A program made the translations under genes and the position numbers. A stretch of DNA of 64,000 nucleotides from Hyphomonas beringensis (GTDB taxonomy: Bacteria; Pseudomonadota; Alphaproteobacteria; Caulobacterales; Hyphomonadaceae): assembly GCF_000682755.1 (NCBI RefSeq), contig NZ_AWFF01000024.1, positions 1 through 64,000 of the forward strand, read 5' to 3'. Of the stretch, positions 44,181 through 54,091 are shown in pieces; the stretch's first letter is position 1, and each line of letters opens with the position of its first letter. The notes under the pieces were generated by a model, which saw only the letters and a program-made list of their open reading frames with translations, ran no database searches and was not told the DNA's origin.

Positions 44181-45020
44181 TCAGACGAGGCCGTCGTAAA
44201 GGTCTGTCCGGCGGTCGCGGAAGAACCCCCATGCAGCGCGCTCGCGCTCAATCTCATCCAGATCAAACTCTGCCAGCAGAACGCCCTGCTCTGCACGGTC
44301 AAAATCCGTCACAATCTCGCCCGTCTGGTCCGCAATGAAGCTGGTGCCATAGAAGATCTGCCCCTCTTCATTCCCGACACGATTGGCGGCCACCACCGGA
44401 ATGGTATTGGAGACGGCATGCCCCTGCATGGCGCGGCGCCAGCGGGCGGCGGTATCCAGGCTTGTGTCCTGTGGCTCTGAGCCGATCGCCGTGGGGTACA
44501 GAAGAGCATCCGCCCCCATCAGGGCCATGGAGCGGGCTGCCTCAGGGAACCATTGGTCCCAGCAAATCCCCACGCCGATCCGTCCCTTCATCGTGTCCCA
44601 TACGCGAAAGCCCGTATCGCCCGGCCGGAAGTAATACTTCTCCTGATAGCCTGGCCCATCCGGGATATGGCTCTTGCGGTAGACGCCAAGGGCTGTGCCG
44701 TCGGCATCCAGCATGACCAGAGAATTGTAATAGAGAGGACCATCCTTCTCATAGATCGACACCGGAATGACGACGCCCAGCTCAGCGGCCAACTCTGCCA
44801 ATTGAATAACAGCAGGGTGTTCATTCCAAGGATAGGCCCGGGCGAAATGTTCTTCTTCCTGCGTCTTGCAGAAATAATAGCCGCAAAACAATTCAGGCGG
44901 CAGCACAACGTCCGCGCCCTTACCGGCTGCGTCCCGCACATAGTCGGCAACGCGGTCTATATTCTCCTGGACGTCATCTGATGGCGTGAACTGGATGGCT
45001 GCGAGGGTGAGTTTACGCAT
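44181..45020 (-). CDS. aguB: N-carbamoylputrescine amidase
   Basis: A 279-residue nitrilase-family enzyme that releases putrescine from N-carbamoylputrescine. The triad is Glu43 (Pro-Pro-Glu-Leu-Phe-Cys-Gly), Lys in Tyr-Arg-Lys-Ser-His-Ile-Pro and Cys in Gly-Ile-Cys-Trp-Asp-Gln-Trp-Phe-Pro-Glu, all AguB-type motifs. GGAGA precedes the ATG. It lies 21 bases downstream of aguA and completes the agmatine route. Confidence 0.94.
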   Translation of the reverse strand: MRKLTLAAIQFTPSDDVQENIDRVADYVRDAAGKGADVVLPPELFCGYYFCKTQEEEHFARAYPWNEHPAVIQLAELAAELGVVIPVSIYEKDGPLYYNSLVMLDADGTALGVYRKSHIPDGPGYQEKYYFRPGDTGFRVWDTMKGRIGVGICWDQWFPEAARSMALMGADALLYPTAIGSEPQDTSLDTAARWRRAMQGHAVSNTIPVVAANRVGNEEGQIFYGTSFIADQTGEIVTDFDRAEQGVLLAEFDLDEIERERAAWGFFRDRRTDLYDGLV

Positions 45021-45041
45021 GTCAGTCTCCTGCTGCAGGGA

Positions 45042-46025
45042 TCAGGCGGGAATTTCTCTTGTCATACAATGGAAGCTTCCACCCCCATTCAGAATGTGAC
45101 GCGCGGGCAGCCCGATCACTTTCCGCCCATCAAACAAAGCTTGAAGCTCGGCCAGGGCCACAAGACTGTAATGATCCTCATAGACCGGAACCAATACGGC
45201 CCCGTTCGTGATCGTGAAGTTCATATGGCTCGCCGGGACGGGATTTCCATCCTCGTCCCTGATCAAACCCGGAGAAGGGATCGTCGAGACTTCCAGTCCG
45301 GCACGGCGCAGACTGGTTTCGATTTCCGCCAGGGTTTCTGCATTGGGATCGCCATCCCCCGATGGGCGCTGGCAAAGGGCATGTCCCGGCGCAATGAAGC
45401 GAGCGATATTGTCGACATGACCATCGGTATGGTCGTTCACCAGGCCATCTCCCAGCCAGATGAAGTCTGACACGCCGAGCGCGGAGCAGATTGCCGCTTC
45501 GATTTTGTCCTGATCCAGTTCAGGATTGCGATTGGGGTTAAGAAGGCATTGGCGCGTGGTTAGCAAACGGCCGGTCCCGTCGGCATCAATGCCGCCTCCT
45601 TCCAGGATCAGATCATGCTGGATCACGGGCAGGCCTTCATGTGCGGCCACAGCTCCTGCCGTTTCTGTATCGCCAGGCATCAGATATTTCCCGCCCCAGC
45701 CATTGAAGTGGAAGGCCTGCGCCTGTCTTTGCGCCCCCTTCCCTGTCACAATAGGGCCCGTGTCCCGCAGCCAGATGTCGCCCGTCGGAATACGAACGAT
45801 CTCGCCTGCACCCTCAAGGGCAGCAGACGCGGAGTTCGCCGCCTCATCGGATCCTGCCGCGACACGCACTGGCACGTACTCAGCGGCCGCCTTGATAAAG
45901 GCCGCAATTTCAGCGCGCGGACCTGCCAGATCTCCGCTCCACTCCTCAGCAAGGCGAGGCCAGCCAACCCATAGGGCACTCTGCGGAGCCCACTCGGGCA
46001 GAAGATGTATTGTCTCATCAGTCAT
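45042..46025 (-). CDS. aguA: Agmatine deiminase
   Basis: A 327-residue pentein-fold enzyme converting agmatine to N-carbamoylputrescine. Visible are Trp-Leu-Arg-Asp-Thr-Gly-Pro near 105, Glu-Gly-Gly-Gly-Ile-Asp near 142, His-Thr-Asp-Gly-His-Val-Asp near 195, and the catalytic Cys320 in Gly-Gly-Gly-Ser-Phe-His-Cys. With AguB it supplies putrescine, which the carboxynorspermidine enzymes at the window start could extend to spermidine. No arginine decarboxylase is seen nearby. Confidence 0.94.
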   Translation of the reverse strand: MTDETIHLLPEWAPQSALWVGWPRLAEEWSGDLAGPRAEIAAFIKAAAEYVPVRVAAGSDEAANSASAALEGAGEIVRIPTGDIWLRDTGPIVTGKGAQRQAQAFHFNGWGGKYLMPGDTETAGAVAAHEGLPVIQHDLILEGGGIDADGTGRLLTTRQCLLNPNRNPELDQDKIEAAICSALGVSDFIWLGDGLVNDHTDGHVDNIARFIAPGHALCQRPSGDGDPNAETLAEIETSLRRAGLEVSTIPSPGLIRDEDGNPVPASHMNFTITNGAVLVPVYEDHYSLVALAELQALFDGRKVIGLPARHILNGGGSFHCMTREIPA

Positions 46026-46058
46026 TTGCGCGCCATGCCATAGCTTTCAATAAAGGAA

Positions 46059-46086
46059 AAGGGCGGCCTTTTCCAAGGCCGCCCTT
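46059..46086 (-). terminator. Terminator of the TonB receptor gene
   Basis: A perfect 12-pair stem (46059-46070 with 46075-46086, four-base loop) lies 27 bases past the stop codon of the leftward receptor gene. On the minus strand it is followed by the T-rich TTCCTTTATT. Confidence 0.75.
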
Positions 46087-46112
46087 CCCGAATGTGCATT
46101 CTGTCTGAAAAA

Positions 46113-49100
46113 CTAGAACTTGTACTTCACACCGAAGTGGACCTGCCAGAGCGACGGGTTTGCCACGACGGAGTCACGATCAGCGCTGCTATTGAAACCG
46201 CTGATGACATACTGACCATTATCGATGCCGCTGATGTCATAGAGTTGGGCGTTGGCCGGGAAGCCATGCTCGCGCAGGATGCCCCACTCATCGTTCAGCA
46301 GGTTGCCGACGTTTTCGATGATCATGAACGCTTCAGCGCGGTCATCAGGACGGAAGCCTGGCAGTTCCTGAGCCAGACGCAGGTCGAACTTCGTCCACCA
46401 GTCATCCGCTGCAGAGTTCCGCGGAGCAATGCTGCCCCGATAGCCTCTCAGGCGCTCATTGCTCTCGATGTAAGCGTTCAGGTCTGCAACAGCCTGAGCG
46501 TCAGACAGCGGCGAGATCCGCGGATCGTTCACACCATACGGGATGTACGCCAGTTCACGTCTGCTGCGTGTGTATGGCGAGAACAGGGAGTTCGAACCGA
46601 AGGTGTAGCTGTAAGGCGCACCTTCGTTGGCCGTGCCGAACACAGACAGTTTTGTCGGCAGGTCTTTGAGGAACTCTTTTTCCCAGTTGAAGGTCAGGTT
46701 GATACGGTGAGCAATCTCGTAATCGCTGGTACCCAGAGCCGGGTTGACAGCATCATATGTGGTGAAGTTCGAGAAGTTCGAGAACGCCACAGAAGATGTC
46801 ATCGGGTTCACATCGTCAGCATCCGTATAGGCATAGCCCAAGGACCAGTCGATACCGTTATCGTAGGACTTTGAAACACCAACGGATAGAACCAGCGAGT
46901 CGCCCTTCTCTTCGGTATTGGTCAGCACGAAGTCATTCGTGTTGCCCGTACCGTAGATCGGACGGCCATCAGGTGCCAGGCCAGTCTGTACCCAGCTGAT
47001 CGGCACGACAATCGCCGCTTCGTTCACCTTGGAGTACAGGATGTCTGCCATCAGGTGCCAGTCATCGCCGAGATAAGGGTTGTTCGTGTCGAAGTTGACC
47101 GTGGTGCCCACAGCGAACTTCCACTCGGAAGGAATTTCGAAGTCTGGGTCAAGAGCGTTGACCGGGCCGCTACCAATGCCAGCTGCAACAGCAGCAATGC
47201 TCTCATCCGGGACGTCGATGAATGGCGAACCAGAGCCACCACCATAGGTGAAGTCATTGATGTTGCCACCGCGAACACGGGACTCGAACAGCGTTACACC
47301 ATTGTTGGAGTAGTTGTTGGAGATCCAGACGTTCGGGTTACCACCGGAGTACAGGCCTGCACCACCGTGGAAGCTGATGTCATCATTGAATTCATAGGTG
47401 AAGCCAAGGCGCGGCTGCAGAAGGTCGCGACCGTCCATGGTTTCGTCGTTCCGGAAGCCATAATTGCTTTGGAAGTCAGGATTGTAGCTCGGCTTGTCGT
47501 CGGATGTGTAGTAGTCGTAGCGAAGGCCCGCGACAATATCGAGCTTGTCCGTGATCTGCCAGTCATCCTGAATGTATGCGGTGGTGACTTCGTAACCGAA
47601 GTTTGCAGCACCATCATTCTGGTCATTGGAACCAGCAGCGTTCTCATAACGGAAGTCTGAGAAGTCACCTGCAGCGAAGTCCTCAATGGAGTCAAAGGCC
47701 CACTCACCGAGAACTTCCTGGATGAACAGGTTGAAAACTTCAAACTCTTCACGCTCTGCACCGAACGTGATGGTGTGATCGCCAATCGTCCAGTCGGCTT
47801 TACCCTTGTAGTTCAGCGTCGTGTAGTTCAGCTGGTTGGCATGACGGCTGTCGTCTGCACCGAGGTATACAGTGGAGCCGCCGACGTCGACCTGGACTTC
47901 ACCGAAGTTGTCAAAGCCGAGAACCGGGTTCTGACGGTTGTCGAGGTCAACATAGGTGACGCGGAACTCTGTGGAGAAATTCTCAGTCCAGTCAGAATAC
48001 AGAGCACCAGCATAGTTCTGCAGCTTTGCACCGCGCTCATAGTAGTGGTTGCCATCAGCAAGACGGTTGGAGCCGCTGTCAGACGGGCTCAAATTGAAAC
48101 CGTCATTGTAGTTGTACGAGAAGGCAGCACGGTGATTGTTGTTGATGTTCCAGTCGAGCTTGACGAAGATTTTCTCGTCTTCAACCGGAATGGAACTCGG
48201 AAGACCGCCTGAAATATAGCCATAGCCTTCTGCGATGGAAATGATCTCATCGTATTCAGCTTGCGTGATGCCAGCGCTTTCCGGCGTATAGCCGAAGATG
48301 TTTGCACCTTCAAACTTCTCGTAGGAACCGAAGAGGAACAGCTTGTCCTTGATGATCGGCATGCCAATGTTGAAGCCGTAGCGCTTCTCGTCGAAATCGC
48401 CGAGTTCAACATCATCACCATCAATGCTGTCGCCCGTCAGGGAGTCGCTGGTGTAGTCAAAGAATACACCGCCGTGGATTTCGTTACCGCCCGACTTCGT
48501 CACAGCGTTGACGTTACATGCAGTGAACTGACCGTACTCAACATCGAAAGGCGCAAGCTCGACAGAGACCTGCTCGATGGAGTCATAAGAGAACGGAATA
48601 CGCTCGGTCGGATATCCGTTAGAGTTCAGACCGAAATTGTCTGAGAGGCGTGCGCCATCAACCGTCAGAGAGTTGTAACGCGGGTTTGCACCGGCACAGT
48701 TGATGGAGTCGTTGAATGCTTCGTCAACATAGACGCGCGGATCGAGACGCACGACATCTTTGATGTCGCGGTTCATGGCTGGCGTGTTTTCCAGTGTCGA
48801 CAGATTGTAAACCGAAGACGGTCCAGCGGCGACTTGCGCAACCTGCATTGCAGAACCGGTGATGACCACCGTTTCCATACGGGCCGTGTCATCAGAGCGG
48901 CTGATCACGAGGTTCACGTCGGTATCGTTACCGAGGTTTGCGTAAACGTCTTCAGCGCGTGCCGGGACGAAGCCCGTGCCCGTGATGGTAAGGCTGTAAG
49001 GTCCGCCAACGCGCAGGTTCTGGCCGGTGAACTGGCCAGATGCATTGGTGGTTGCCATTGTTACCGTGCCGCTCGGCTCGTGCAGGATGGTGACGGTAGC

Positions 49101-49241
49101 GCCAGGAACGGCTGCACCGCTCTCATCCGTAACGGTTCCGCGGATAACGGAAGTTGTAACCTGCGCCATTGCGACGCCGGCCATGCTCAGCGCGATGGCA
49201 GAAACTGCCGTTCCACGCGCAAAATTGGTCCAATTGATCAT
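46113..49241 (-). CDS. Oar-like TonB-dependent outer-membrane receptor
   Basis: A 1042-residue outer-membrane protein. The signal peptide (1-26, Ala-Met-Ala-Gln) is followed by a carboxypeptidase-regulatory-like beta-sandwich (about 30-110; Gly-Thr-Val-Thr-Asp-Glu-Ser-Gly-Ala), a plug domain with Glu-Thr-Val-Val-Ile-Thr-Gly-Ser (about 120-250), and a large beta-barrel rich in Asn, Asp and aromatics ending Val-Lys-Tyr-Lys-Phe. Such Oar-type proteins are thought to take up large substrates or take part in adhesion and OMV formation. No TonB/ExbBD or substrate gene adjoins it. Confidence 0.88.
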   Translation of the reverse strand: MINWTNFARGTAVSAIALSMAGVAMAQVTTSVIRGTVTDESGAAVPGATVTILHEPSGTVTMATTNASGQFTGQNLRVGGPYSLTITGTGFVPARAEDVYANLGNDTDVNLVISRSDDTARMETVVITGSAMQVAQVAAGPSSVYNLSTLENTPAMNRDIKDVVRLDPRVYVDEAFNDSINCAGANPRYNSLTVDGARLSDNFGLNSNGYPTERIPFSYDSIEQVSVELAPFDVEYGQFTACNVNAVTKSGGNEIHGGVFFDYTSDSLTGDSIDGDDVELGDFDEKRYGFNIGMPIIKDKLFLFGSYEKFEGANIFGYTPESAGITQAEYDEIISIAEGYGYISGGLPSSIPVEDEKIFVKLDWNINNNHRAAFSYNYNDGFNLSPSDSGSNRLADGNHYYERGAKLQNYAGALYSDWTENFSTEFRVTYVDLDNRQNPVLGFDNFGEVQVDVGGSTVYLGADDSRHANQLNYTTLNYKGKADWTIGDHTITFGAEREEFEVFNLFIQEVLGEWAFDSIEDFAAGDFSDFRYENAAGSNDQNDGAANFGYEVTTAYIQDDWQITDKLDIVAGLRYDYYTSDDKPSYNPDFQSNYGFRNDETMDGRDLLQPRLGFTYEFNDDISFHGGAGLYSGGNPNVWISNNYSNNGVTLFESRVRGGNINDFTYGGGSGSPFIDVPDESIAAVAAGIGSGPVNALDPDFEIPSEWKFAVGTTVNFDTNNPYLGDDWHLMADILYSKVNEAAIVVPISWVQTGLAPDGRPIYGTGNTNDFVLTNTEEKGDSLVLSVGVSKSYDNGIDWSLGYAYTDADDVNPMTSSVAFSNFSNFTTYDAVNPALGTSDYEIAHRINLTFNWEKEFLKDLPTKLSVFGTANEGAPYSYTFGSNSLFSPYTRSRRELAYIPYGVNDPRISPLSDAQAVADLNAYIESNERLRGYRGSIAPRNSAADDWWTKFDLRLAQELPGFRPDDRAEAFMIIENVGNLLNDEWGILREHGFPANAQLYDISGIDNGQYVISGFNSSADRDSVVANPSLWQVHFGVKYKF

Positions 49242-49501
49242 GATATTCCCCTGGTCGAGAAGCCCCAGCCACGCCCTTGCATGCGACTGGTTTCCGGGTC
49301 GCATAGCGACTCCGGATGACAGATTAGTGACAAGAACTTGAAGGTTCAGCAGTTAATTCCGTGTTTGATGGCGATCATATTGTTGCGATGCAAAAAAGAC
49401 ACGGTTCTGGGCATGACGATTACCAGGAATTGTGCAGTCAGGGGTATATTCTACCTAGGCTGAGCGGCATAAGTCTCAGGATAATAGGGAATCGCCTGCC
49501 A

Positions 49502-51220
49502 ATGACTGCTCGACCTGCTGATTCGCCCGATAAATGGCGGACCTTCACCTTCATCACACTGATCGTACTGCTGGTTGTGCGGGTTGTGTTCAATGCTGTT
49601 TCCCCGCTGGATCTCTACGCGGATGAAGCTCAGTATTGGCGCTGGGGCGATACGCTGGACTGGGGATATTATTCCAAACCCCCGATGATTGCGTGGGTCA
49701 TCCATACAGTCACAGCTGTATTCGGGAATGCAGAATGGGCCGTTCGCCTGCCTGCCGCTTTCCTGCACACGGCCGGGGCCTTCATCATCTTCTTCCTGGC
49801 AAGGGACATGTACGGCTCCCGCGCCGCTATGTTTGCCAGCCTTGGCTATGCTCTGATGCCGGCGGTGATCCTGTCATCCGCAGTCATCTCTACAGATGGC
49901 GTCTTGATGCCCTTCTGGTGCGCCGCGCTGTGGGCGCTATGGCGTCTGCGCAGCGGCACCGGCAGCTGGGCGAGTGCCATTGGCCTCGGCGCGGCAGTGG
50001 GGCTCGGCTTCCTGTCCAAATATGCGATGGTCTATTTCCTGATCGGCACGGCCCTGGTTCTGGTCATTGATGCGGACAGCCGCCGTGCTCTGCTGACCTG
50101 GAAAGGCCTTGCCGCCCTGCTGACCGTGCTGGCCATCTTCGCACCGCACCTTGCCTGGAATGCGGCTAATGACTTCAAAACAGTCAGCCACACAGTCGAT
50201 AACGCCAATCTGGGCGGCGACCTGCTGAACCCCGAACATGCCCTTACCTTCCTGGTGGACCAGTTGGGCGTCTTCGGGCCGATCAGCTTCCTGGCACTGA
50301 TTTTCGGCGTATTCGTAATGCGTACGCAGGACCAGGGCATCATGGGCCGGGATCGCTGGCTGCTATGCTTTATTCTGCCAGTCCTTCTGATCATTCTCGT
50401 CCAGGCTGTTCTCTCACGCGCAAACGCCAATTGGGCTGCAACGGCCTATCCTGCGGCCAGCGTGCTGGTTGCCGCCTGGCTGACCCGCGCCCGGCCAAAT
50501 CGCAGCCTCTGGTACTGGATTGCCGGGATTTGCTTCACCGCCTTCCTGTTCGCACCGGACATGTCACTGGTCGCACGCCTGGCAATCGGCACCTTTATCG
50601 CCCTCTCCATTCTGGGCTTTGGACATATTGTGAAGCACGCCCCTTCCGGCCTGCTCTGGACCAGTCTGGCACTTCACACTGTGTTGGCCCTATCTTTCAT
50701 GACCATCGCCCTTTTGCCTGCCTCCACCTCTACAGCGCTTGGCTTTGACAATGCGCTGAAACGGACGCGCGGCTGGGAGCAAGTCGCTGAAGACGTCTTC
50801 TCGCGCGCGCAGGAGGCCGGAGCGACCGCAGTGCTGGTAGATGAACGCGAGGTCTGGCACGGACTGGATTATTATGCGCGCGAGCGCGCCATCCCGCTGA
50901 TTTCCTGGCGGCGCTATGCCGGGCCGAAAAGCTTTTCCGAAAGTGTGCCACTGGAAGACCCGATGGCAGAGCGCGTTCTGGTCGTCTCCAAACACGCCGC
51001 CATGCGTCCCCGCCTACGTGGGGATTTCCAAGCCTTCGAGTCATTGGGAGACATCACCATTCCACTCGGCACGCGCAGCAATGGCTGCCCGATTGTCAGA
51101 CGCTTCCAGCTGTATCTAGGCACAGGCTATCAGCCTCAGGCGCGGACGCAGGAATGGGAAGATCGCTATGCCGGGCAGTCGGAGTTTGAAACCCCGCCGT
51201 GCCCGGCAAAAGACGATTAG
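49502..51220 (+). CDS. GT39-type membrane glycosyltransferase
   Basis: A 572-residue multi-pass protein of the ArnT/PMT (dolichyl-phosphate-mannose mannosyltransferase-like) superfamily. The first periplasmic loop carries Leu-Tyr-Ala-Asp-Glu-Ala-Gln-Tyr-Trp (about 35-43), where the acidic pair is the expected catalytic site, and about 11 hydrophobic helices fill residues 15-440. The C-terminal soluble domain (about 440-572) is typical. It would transfer a sugar from a polyprenyl-phosphate carrier to lipid or protein in the periplasm; the acceptor is unknown. It overlaps msrA by four bases at the stops. Confidence 0.82.
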   Translation: MTARPADSPDKWRTFTFITLIVLLVVRVVFNAVSPLDLYADEAQYWRWGDTLDWGYYSKPPMIAWVIHTVTAVFGNAEWAVRLPAAFLHTAGAFIIFFLARDMYGSRAAMFASLGYALMPAVILSSAVISTDGVLMPFWCAALWALWRLRSGTGSWASAIGLGAAVGLGFLSKYAMVYFLIGTALVLVIDADSRRALLTWKGLAALLTVLAIFAPHLAWNAANDFKTVSHTVDNANLGGDLLNPEHALTFLVDQLGVFGPISFLALIFGVFVMRTQDQGIMGRDRWLLCFILPVLLIILVQAVLSRANANWAATAYPAASVLVAAWLTRARPNRSLWYWIAGICFTAFLFAPDMSLVARLAIGTFIALSILGFGHIVKHAPSGLLWTSLALHTVLALSFMTIALLPASTSTALGFDNALKRTRGWEQVAEDVFSRAQEAGATAVLVDEREVWHGLDYYARERAIPLISWRRYAGPKSFSESVPLEDPMAERVLVVSKHAAMRPRLRGDFQAFESLGDITIPLGTRSNGCPIVRRFQLYLGTGYQPQARTQEWEDRYAGQSEFETPPCPAKDD

Positions 51221-51870
51221 TGGCTGTCGGCTTTCGCCCAGACATCCCGAACTGTATCGTCCCGGCCGCATGTCGTGCGGTAAAAGCGATATTTGAGCGG
51301 GTTCTTCTTGTAATAATCCTGGTGATATTCCTCGGCAGGCCAGAAGGTTTCCGCTTTCAGTACCTTGGTCACGACAGGTGCCTTTAGCATGCCTGACTCG
51401 TCAATCTCGTGGATTTCCTCTTCGGCGGTTTCGCGCTCTGCATCCGTGTTGACGAAGATGGCCGTGCGATAGCTGTCACCCTTGTCGCAGAACTGACCGT
51501 TCGGATCCGTCGGATCGACATGATGGAAGAAATAGCTGACGAGCGTATCATAGCTCACGACATCCGGATCATAGGTCACGCGGACAGCCTCATAATGGCC
51601 GGTGCCCTTATGAGAAACCTGCTCATAGGTCGGGTTTGACACATGGCCACCAGTGTAGCCGGAAACTGTATCAACGACGCCGTTCAGCTTGTCGAAATCT
51701 GCCTCGACACACCAGAAACAGCCACCCGCGAACACGGCCTGGGACAGGCGCTTGCTTGCTGCATCCGGATGCGGGGAATCCTGTTGGGCGCCTGCGCTCG
51801 AAAGGAAGGCAAGAGCCATGGCTGAGATGCCGGCTATGGCAGCGATCGTGGGGGCAGAGGGTGTACGCAT
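51217..51870 (-). CDS. msrA: Exported peptide methionine sulfoxide reductase A
   Basis: A 217-residue MsrA with a signal peptide (1-28, Ala-Gly-Ala-Gln), so it repairs oxidised methionine in periplasmic proteins. The catalytic Cys51 is in Gly-Gly-Cys-Phe-Trp-Cys, with Gly-Tyr-Thr-Gly-Gly and Thr-Gly-His-Tyr-Glu-Ala following. Cysteines near 127 and 203 may be resolving residues. No msrB is adjacent. Confidence 0.92.
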   Translation of the reverse strand: MRTPSAPTIAAIAGISAMALAFLSSAGAQQDSPHPDAASKRLSQAVFAGGCFWCVEADFDKLNGVVDTVSGYTGGHVSNPTYEQVSHKGTGHYEAVRVTYDPDVVSYDTLVSYFFHHVDPTDPNGQFCDKGDSYRTAIFVNTDAERETAEEEIHEIDESGMLKAPVVTKVLKAETFWPAEEYHQDYYKKNPLKYRFYRTTCGRDDTVRDVWAKADSH

Positions 51871-52030
51871 GACAACTCGATACTCAGATTACACAGGCAA
51901 AAAAACAACACGCCTGTGCTCTCCATATGGCGTACCGGCCCGGCAGGAGAAGCCACAAAGCGCAGGCCTAACGTAAATGTGTACAGCGCGTGTTGCCGAA
52001 ATGCGTCATTCGGCAAGAGTTACTGAAATT

Positions 52031-54088
52031 TCATGCAGGACCAGTCAGCACACGAACCTTGACCGTGCTGGACCGGCCAGCATCATCAACGGCCGTCACC
52101 GAATAAAAACCCGGCCTTTGCGGCGTCCAGACCGGTGAGCCCGCATCATCGACATCGCAGGCCTGGCCATCCACATACCAGCTAAGCGCGCCCTCTCCCC
52201 TGCCCGCCAGGACAAAGCCTCGCGTAGGCTTGCCATTGACTTCACCGGCCCATAGCTCGGCATTCATGGGTGGGAAAAGGATTTCCGGCGGGGTTTCAGG
52301 TGTGAAGGTTCGCAGGGCGCCCTTTGTATTTAGCCGGCGGCTGGTGGTGAGCCGTGTGCGAGCCTCTCCCTCATCCTGCAGATGATGAGCGGTTCGATCA
52401 GCAATCTCGAACAGGATGGGCAGCGCCACTTCGCGGCCTGTCTTGCCGGGGCGCGGCGCGCCATCTGCGCGGCCAACCCAGACGACAATTGCATGCTCGC
52501 CTGACACAGCAGCCGCCCAGCTGTCGCGGAAGCCATAGGACGTTCCCGTCTTGAAGGCGACCTGCGGCGCACTCGCTGTCAGGCGGCCAGGCATGCGCCC
52601 TTCCGGCATCGGGGCATTCTGCAGGATACGGATTATTTCACCTGAGCTTTGCGCGCTGATAAGGCGGTGACCCATGCGCTCATAACTGGCCGCTTCCTCC
52701 TCTGCGCGCCAGACAAGTGGCTTGGCCACACCGCCATCACCCAATGCGGCATACAAGACAGCCAGCTCCCGAGCGGTCAGGCCTGCGCCACCGAGTGCGA
52801 GGGCGAGGCCCGCCTGATGACTGGCGCCGCCATGGATACGCGGACGCGCACCAGCGAGCGCCAGTTGAGCCGCAAACCGTTCCGGGCCAACCCGGTCCAG
52901 CATCAAGACGGCTGGCACATTCAGAGAATGTTGAAGCGCATCGGAGACCCGAACATCCCCGCGGAACATCCGGTCAAAATTCTGAGGCTGATATGTGGCG
53001 AACCTTTTCGGTAGATCTGCAATCCGTGTATCAGGTGTGGCCTGTCCATCATCAAACGCCATGGCATAGATAAAGGGTTTCAGCGTAGACCCCGGCGAAC
53101 GAGCCTGGGCCGTCAGATCCAGCCAGCCGCCCGCACGGTCACGCGAGGCGGAGCCGACAAGACCTCGCACAGCCCGCGTAGGAATATGCACAACAAGGGC
53201 GGAGACCTGCACATCATCCCCCTCTTCTTCTGCGCTGCGCAAGGCGATCGCTTCCAGTTCGGCCTGGAGGCTGGCATCCAGTGTGGAGCGCACATCCATA
53301 TAAGGCCCGCTGGCCAACGCCTTTTCCGTGCCATGCCAGGCACGCATCGGAAAATCACGCCTCCGTCCGGGAACGGATGATGCCGCCACGTCCGCAACAT
53401 CCTCTTCGCTGAACACGCCATACCAGTTCAGCTTGGTTGCCACCCAGTTGCGTGCCCGTTCGGCCTGTTCAGAATGACGGTCCGGGCGGCGTACTTCCGG
53501 CGATTGCGGCAGCGCAATCAAAAGTGCAATTTCATCATCGGACAGGCGGTCTGCCTCATGCCCGAAATAGCTCCAGCTGGCCGCGCGGACGCCTTCCAGG
53601 TTTCCGCCATAGGGGGTCAATGTCAGATACAGCTCAAGGATCTCATCCTTGGAAAGACGGCGCTCGATCTGCCAGGCGCGCGCAATCTCGATCAGCTTGG
53701 ACCTAATGTTCCGATCACGCGGCTCCAGCATGCGGGCGGTCTGCATCGTGATGGTTGAGCCACCCGAGACGACACGCCCGGCCTTTGCCGAGTCGAGAGC
53801 CGCACGCACCAGCCCGCCCCAATCCGTTCCCCGGTGGGAATAGAAATTCTTGTCTTCGACCCTGACGAGCGCCTCGATGAATTCCGGATCAATCTTGGCC
53901 AGATCACCGTGGAAGCGCCAGCGTCCGTCACGGGTCGGGAAAGCCCTGAGCGGCTTGCCTTCCCGGTCGGTCACGAGGGCAGAGATTTCCCCTGCCCGTT
54001 CGATCGGCGGCGGTAGCAACCAGTCGGCAAGGATCACCGTACAGAACAGTACGGCCACCCCCGCCAAAAGGCGCCTGGGCGTAAGCAT
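52031..54088 (-). CDS. pbpC: Penicillin-binding protein 1C
   Basis: A 685-residue bifunctional peptidoglycan synthase. An N-terminal membrane helix precedes the GT51 glycosyltransferase (about 50-225; catalytic Glu in Arg-Val-Glu-Asp-Lys-Asn-Phe), the transpeptidase (Ser in Pro-Gly-Ser-Thr-Leu-Lys-Pro near 333; Ser-Leu-Asn; Phe-Lys-Thr-Gly-Thr-Ser) and a C-terminal BiPBP-type beta domain (about 600-685). It begins three bases after the alpha-2-macroglobulin gene, the usual bacterial pairing, and the two were probably transferred together long ago. Confidence 0.93.
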   Translation of the reverse strand: MLTPRRLLAGVAVLFCTVILADWLLPPPIERAGEISALVTDREGKPLRAFPTRDGRWRFHGDLAKIDPEFIEALVRVEDKNFYSHRGTDWGGLVRAALDSAKAGRVVSGGSTITMQTARMLEPRDRNIRSKLIEIARAWQIERRLSKDEILELYLTLTPYGGNLEGVRAASWSYFGHEADRLSDDEIALLIALPQSPEVRRPDRHSEQAERARNWVATKLNWYGVFSEEDVADVAASSVPGRRRDFPMRAWHGTEKALASGPYMDVRSTLDASLQAELEAIALRSAEEEGDDVQVSALVVHIPTRAVRGLVGSASRDRAGGWLDLTAQARSPGSTLKPFIYAMAFDDGQATPDTRIADLPKRFATYQPQNFDRMFRGDVRVSDALQHSLNVPAVLMLDRVGPERFAAQLALAGARPRIHGGASHQAGLALALGGAGLTARELAVLYAALGDGGVAKPLVWRAEEEAASYERMGHRLISAQSSGEIIRILQNAPMPEGRMPGRLTASAPQVAFKTGTSYGFRDSWAAAVSGEHAIVVWVGRADGAPRPGKTGREVALPILFEIADRTAHHLQDEGEARTRLTTSRRLNTKGALRTFTPETPPEILFPPMNAELWAGEVNGKPTRGFVLAGRGEGALSWYVDGQACDVDDAGSPVWTPQRPGFYSVTAVDDAGRSSTVKVRVLTGPA

Positions 54089-54091
54089 GGC

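Noticed and set aside
46092-46874. Long plus-strand frames opposite the TonB receptor gene
   Set aside because: Antisense shadows. The minus-strand frame has a signal peptide, CarboxypepD_reg domain, plug and C-terminal Phe, so it is the real gene.
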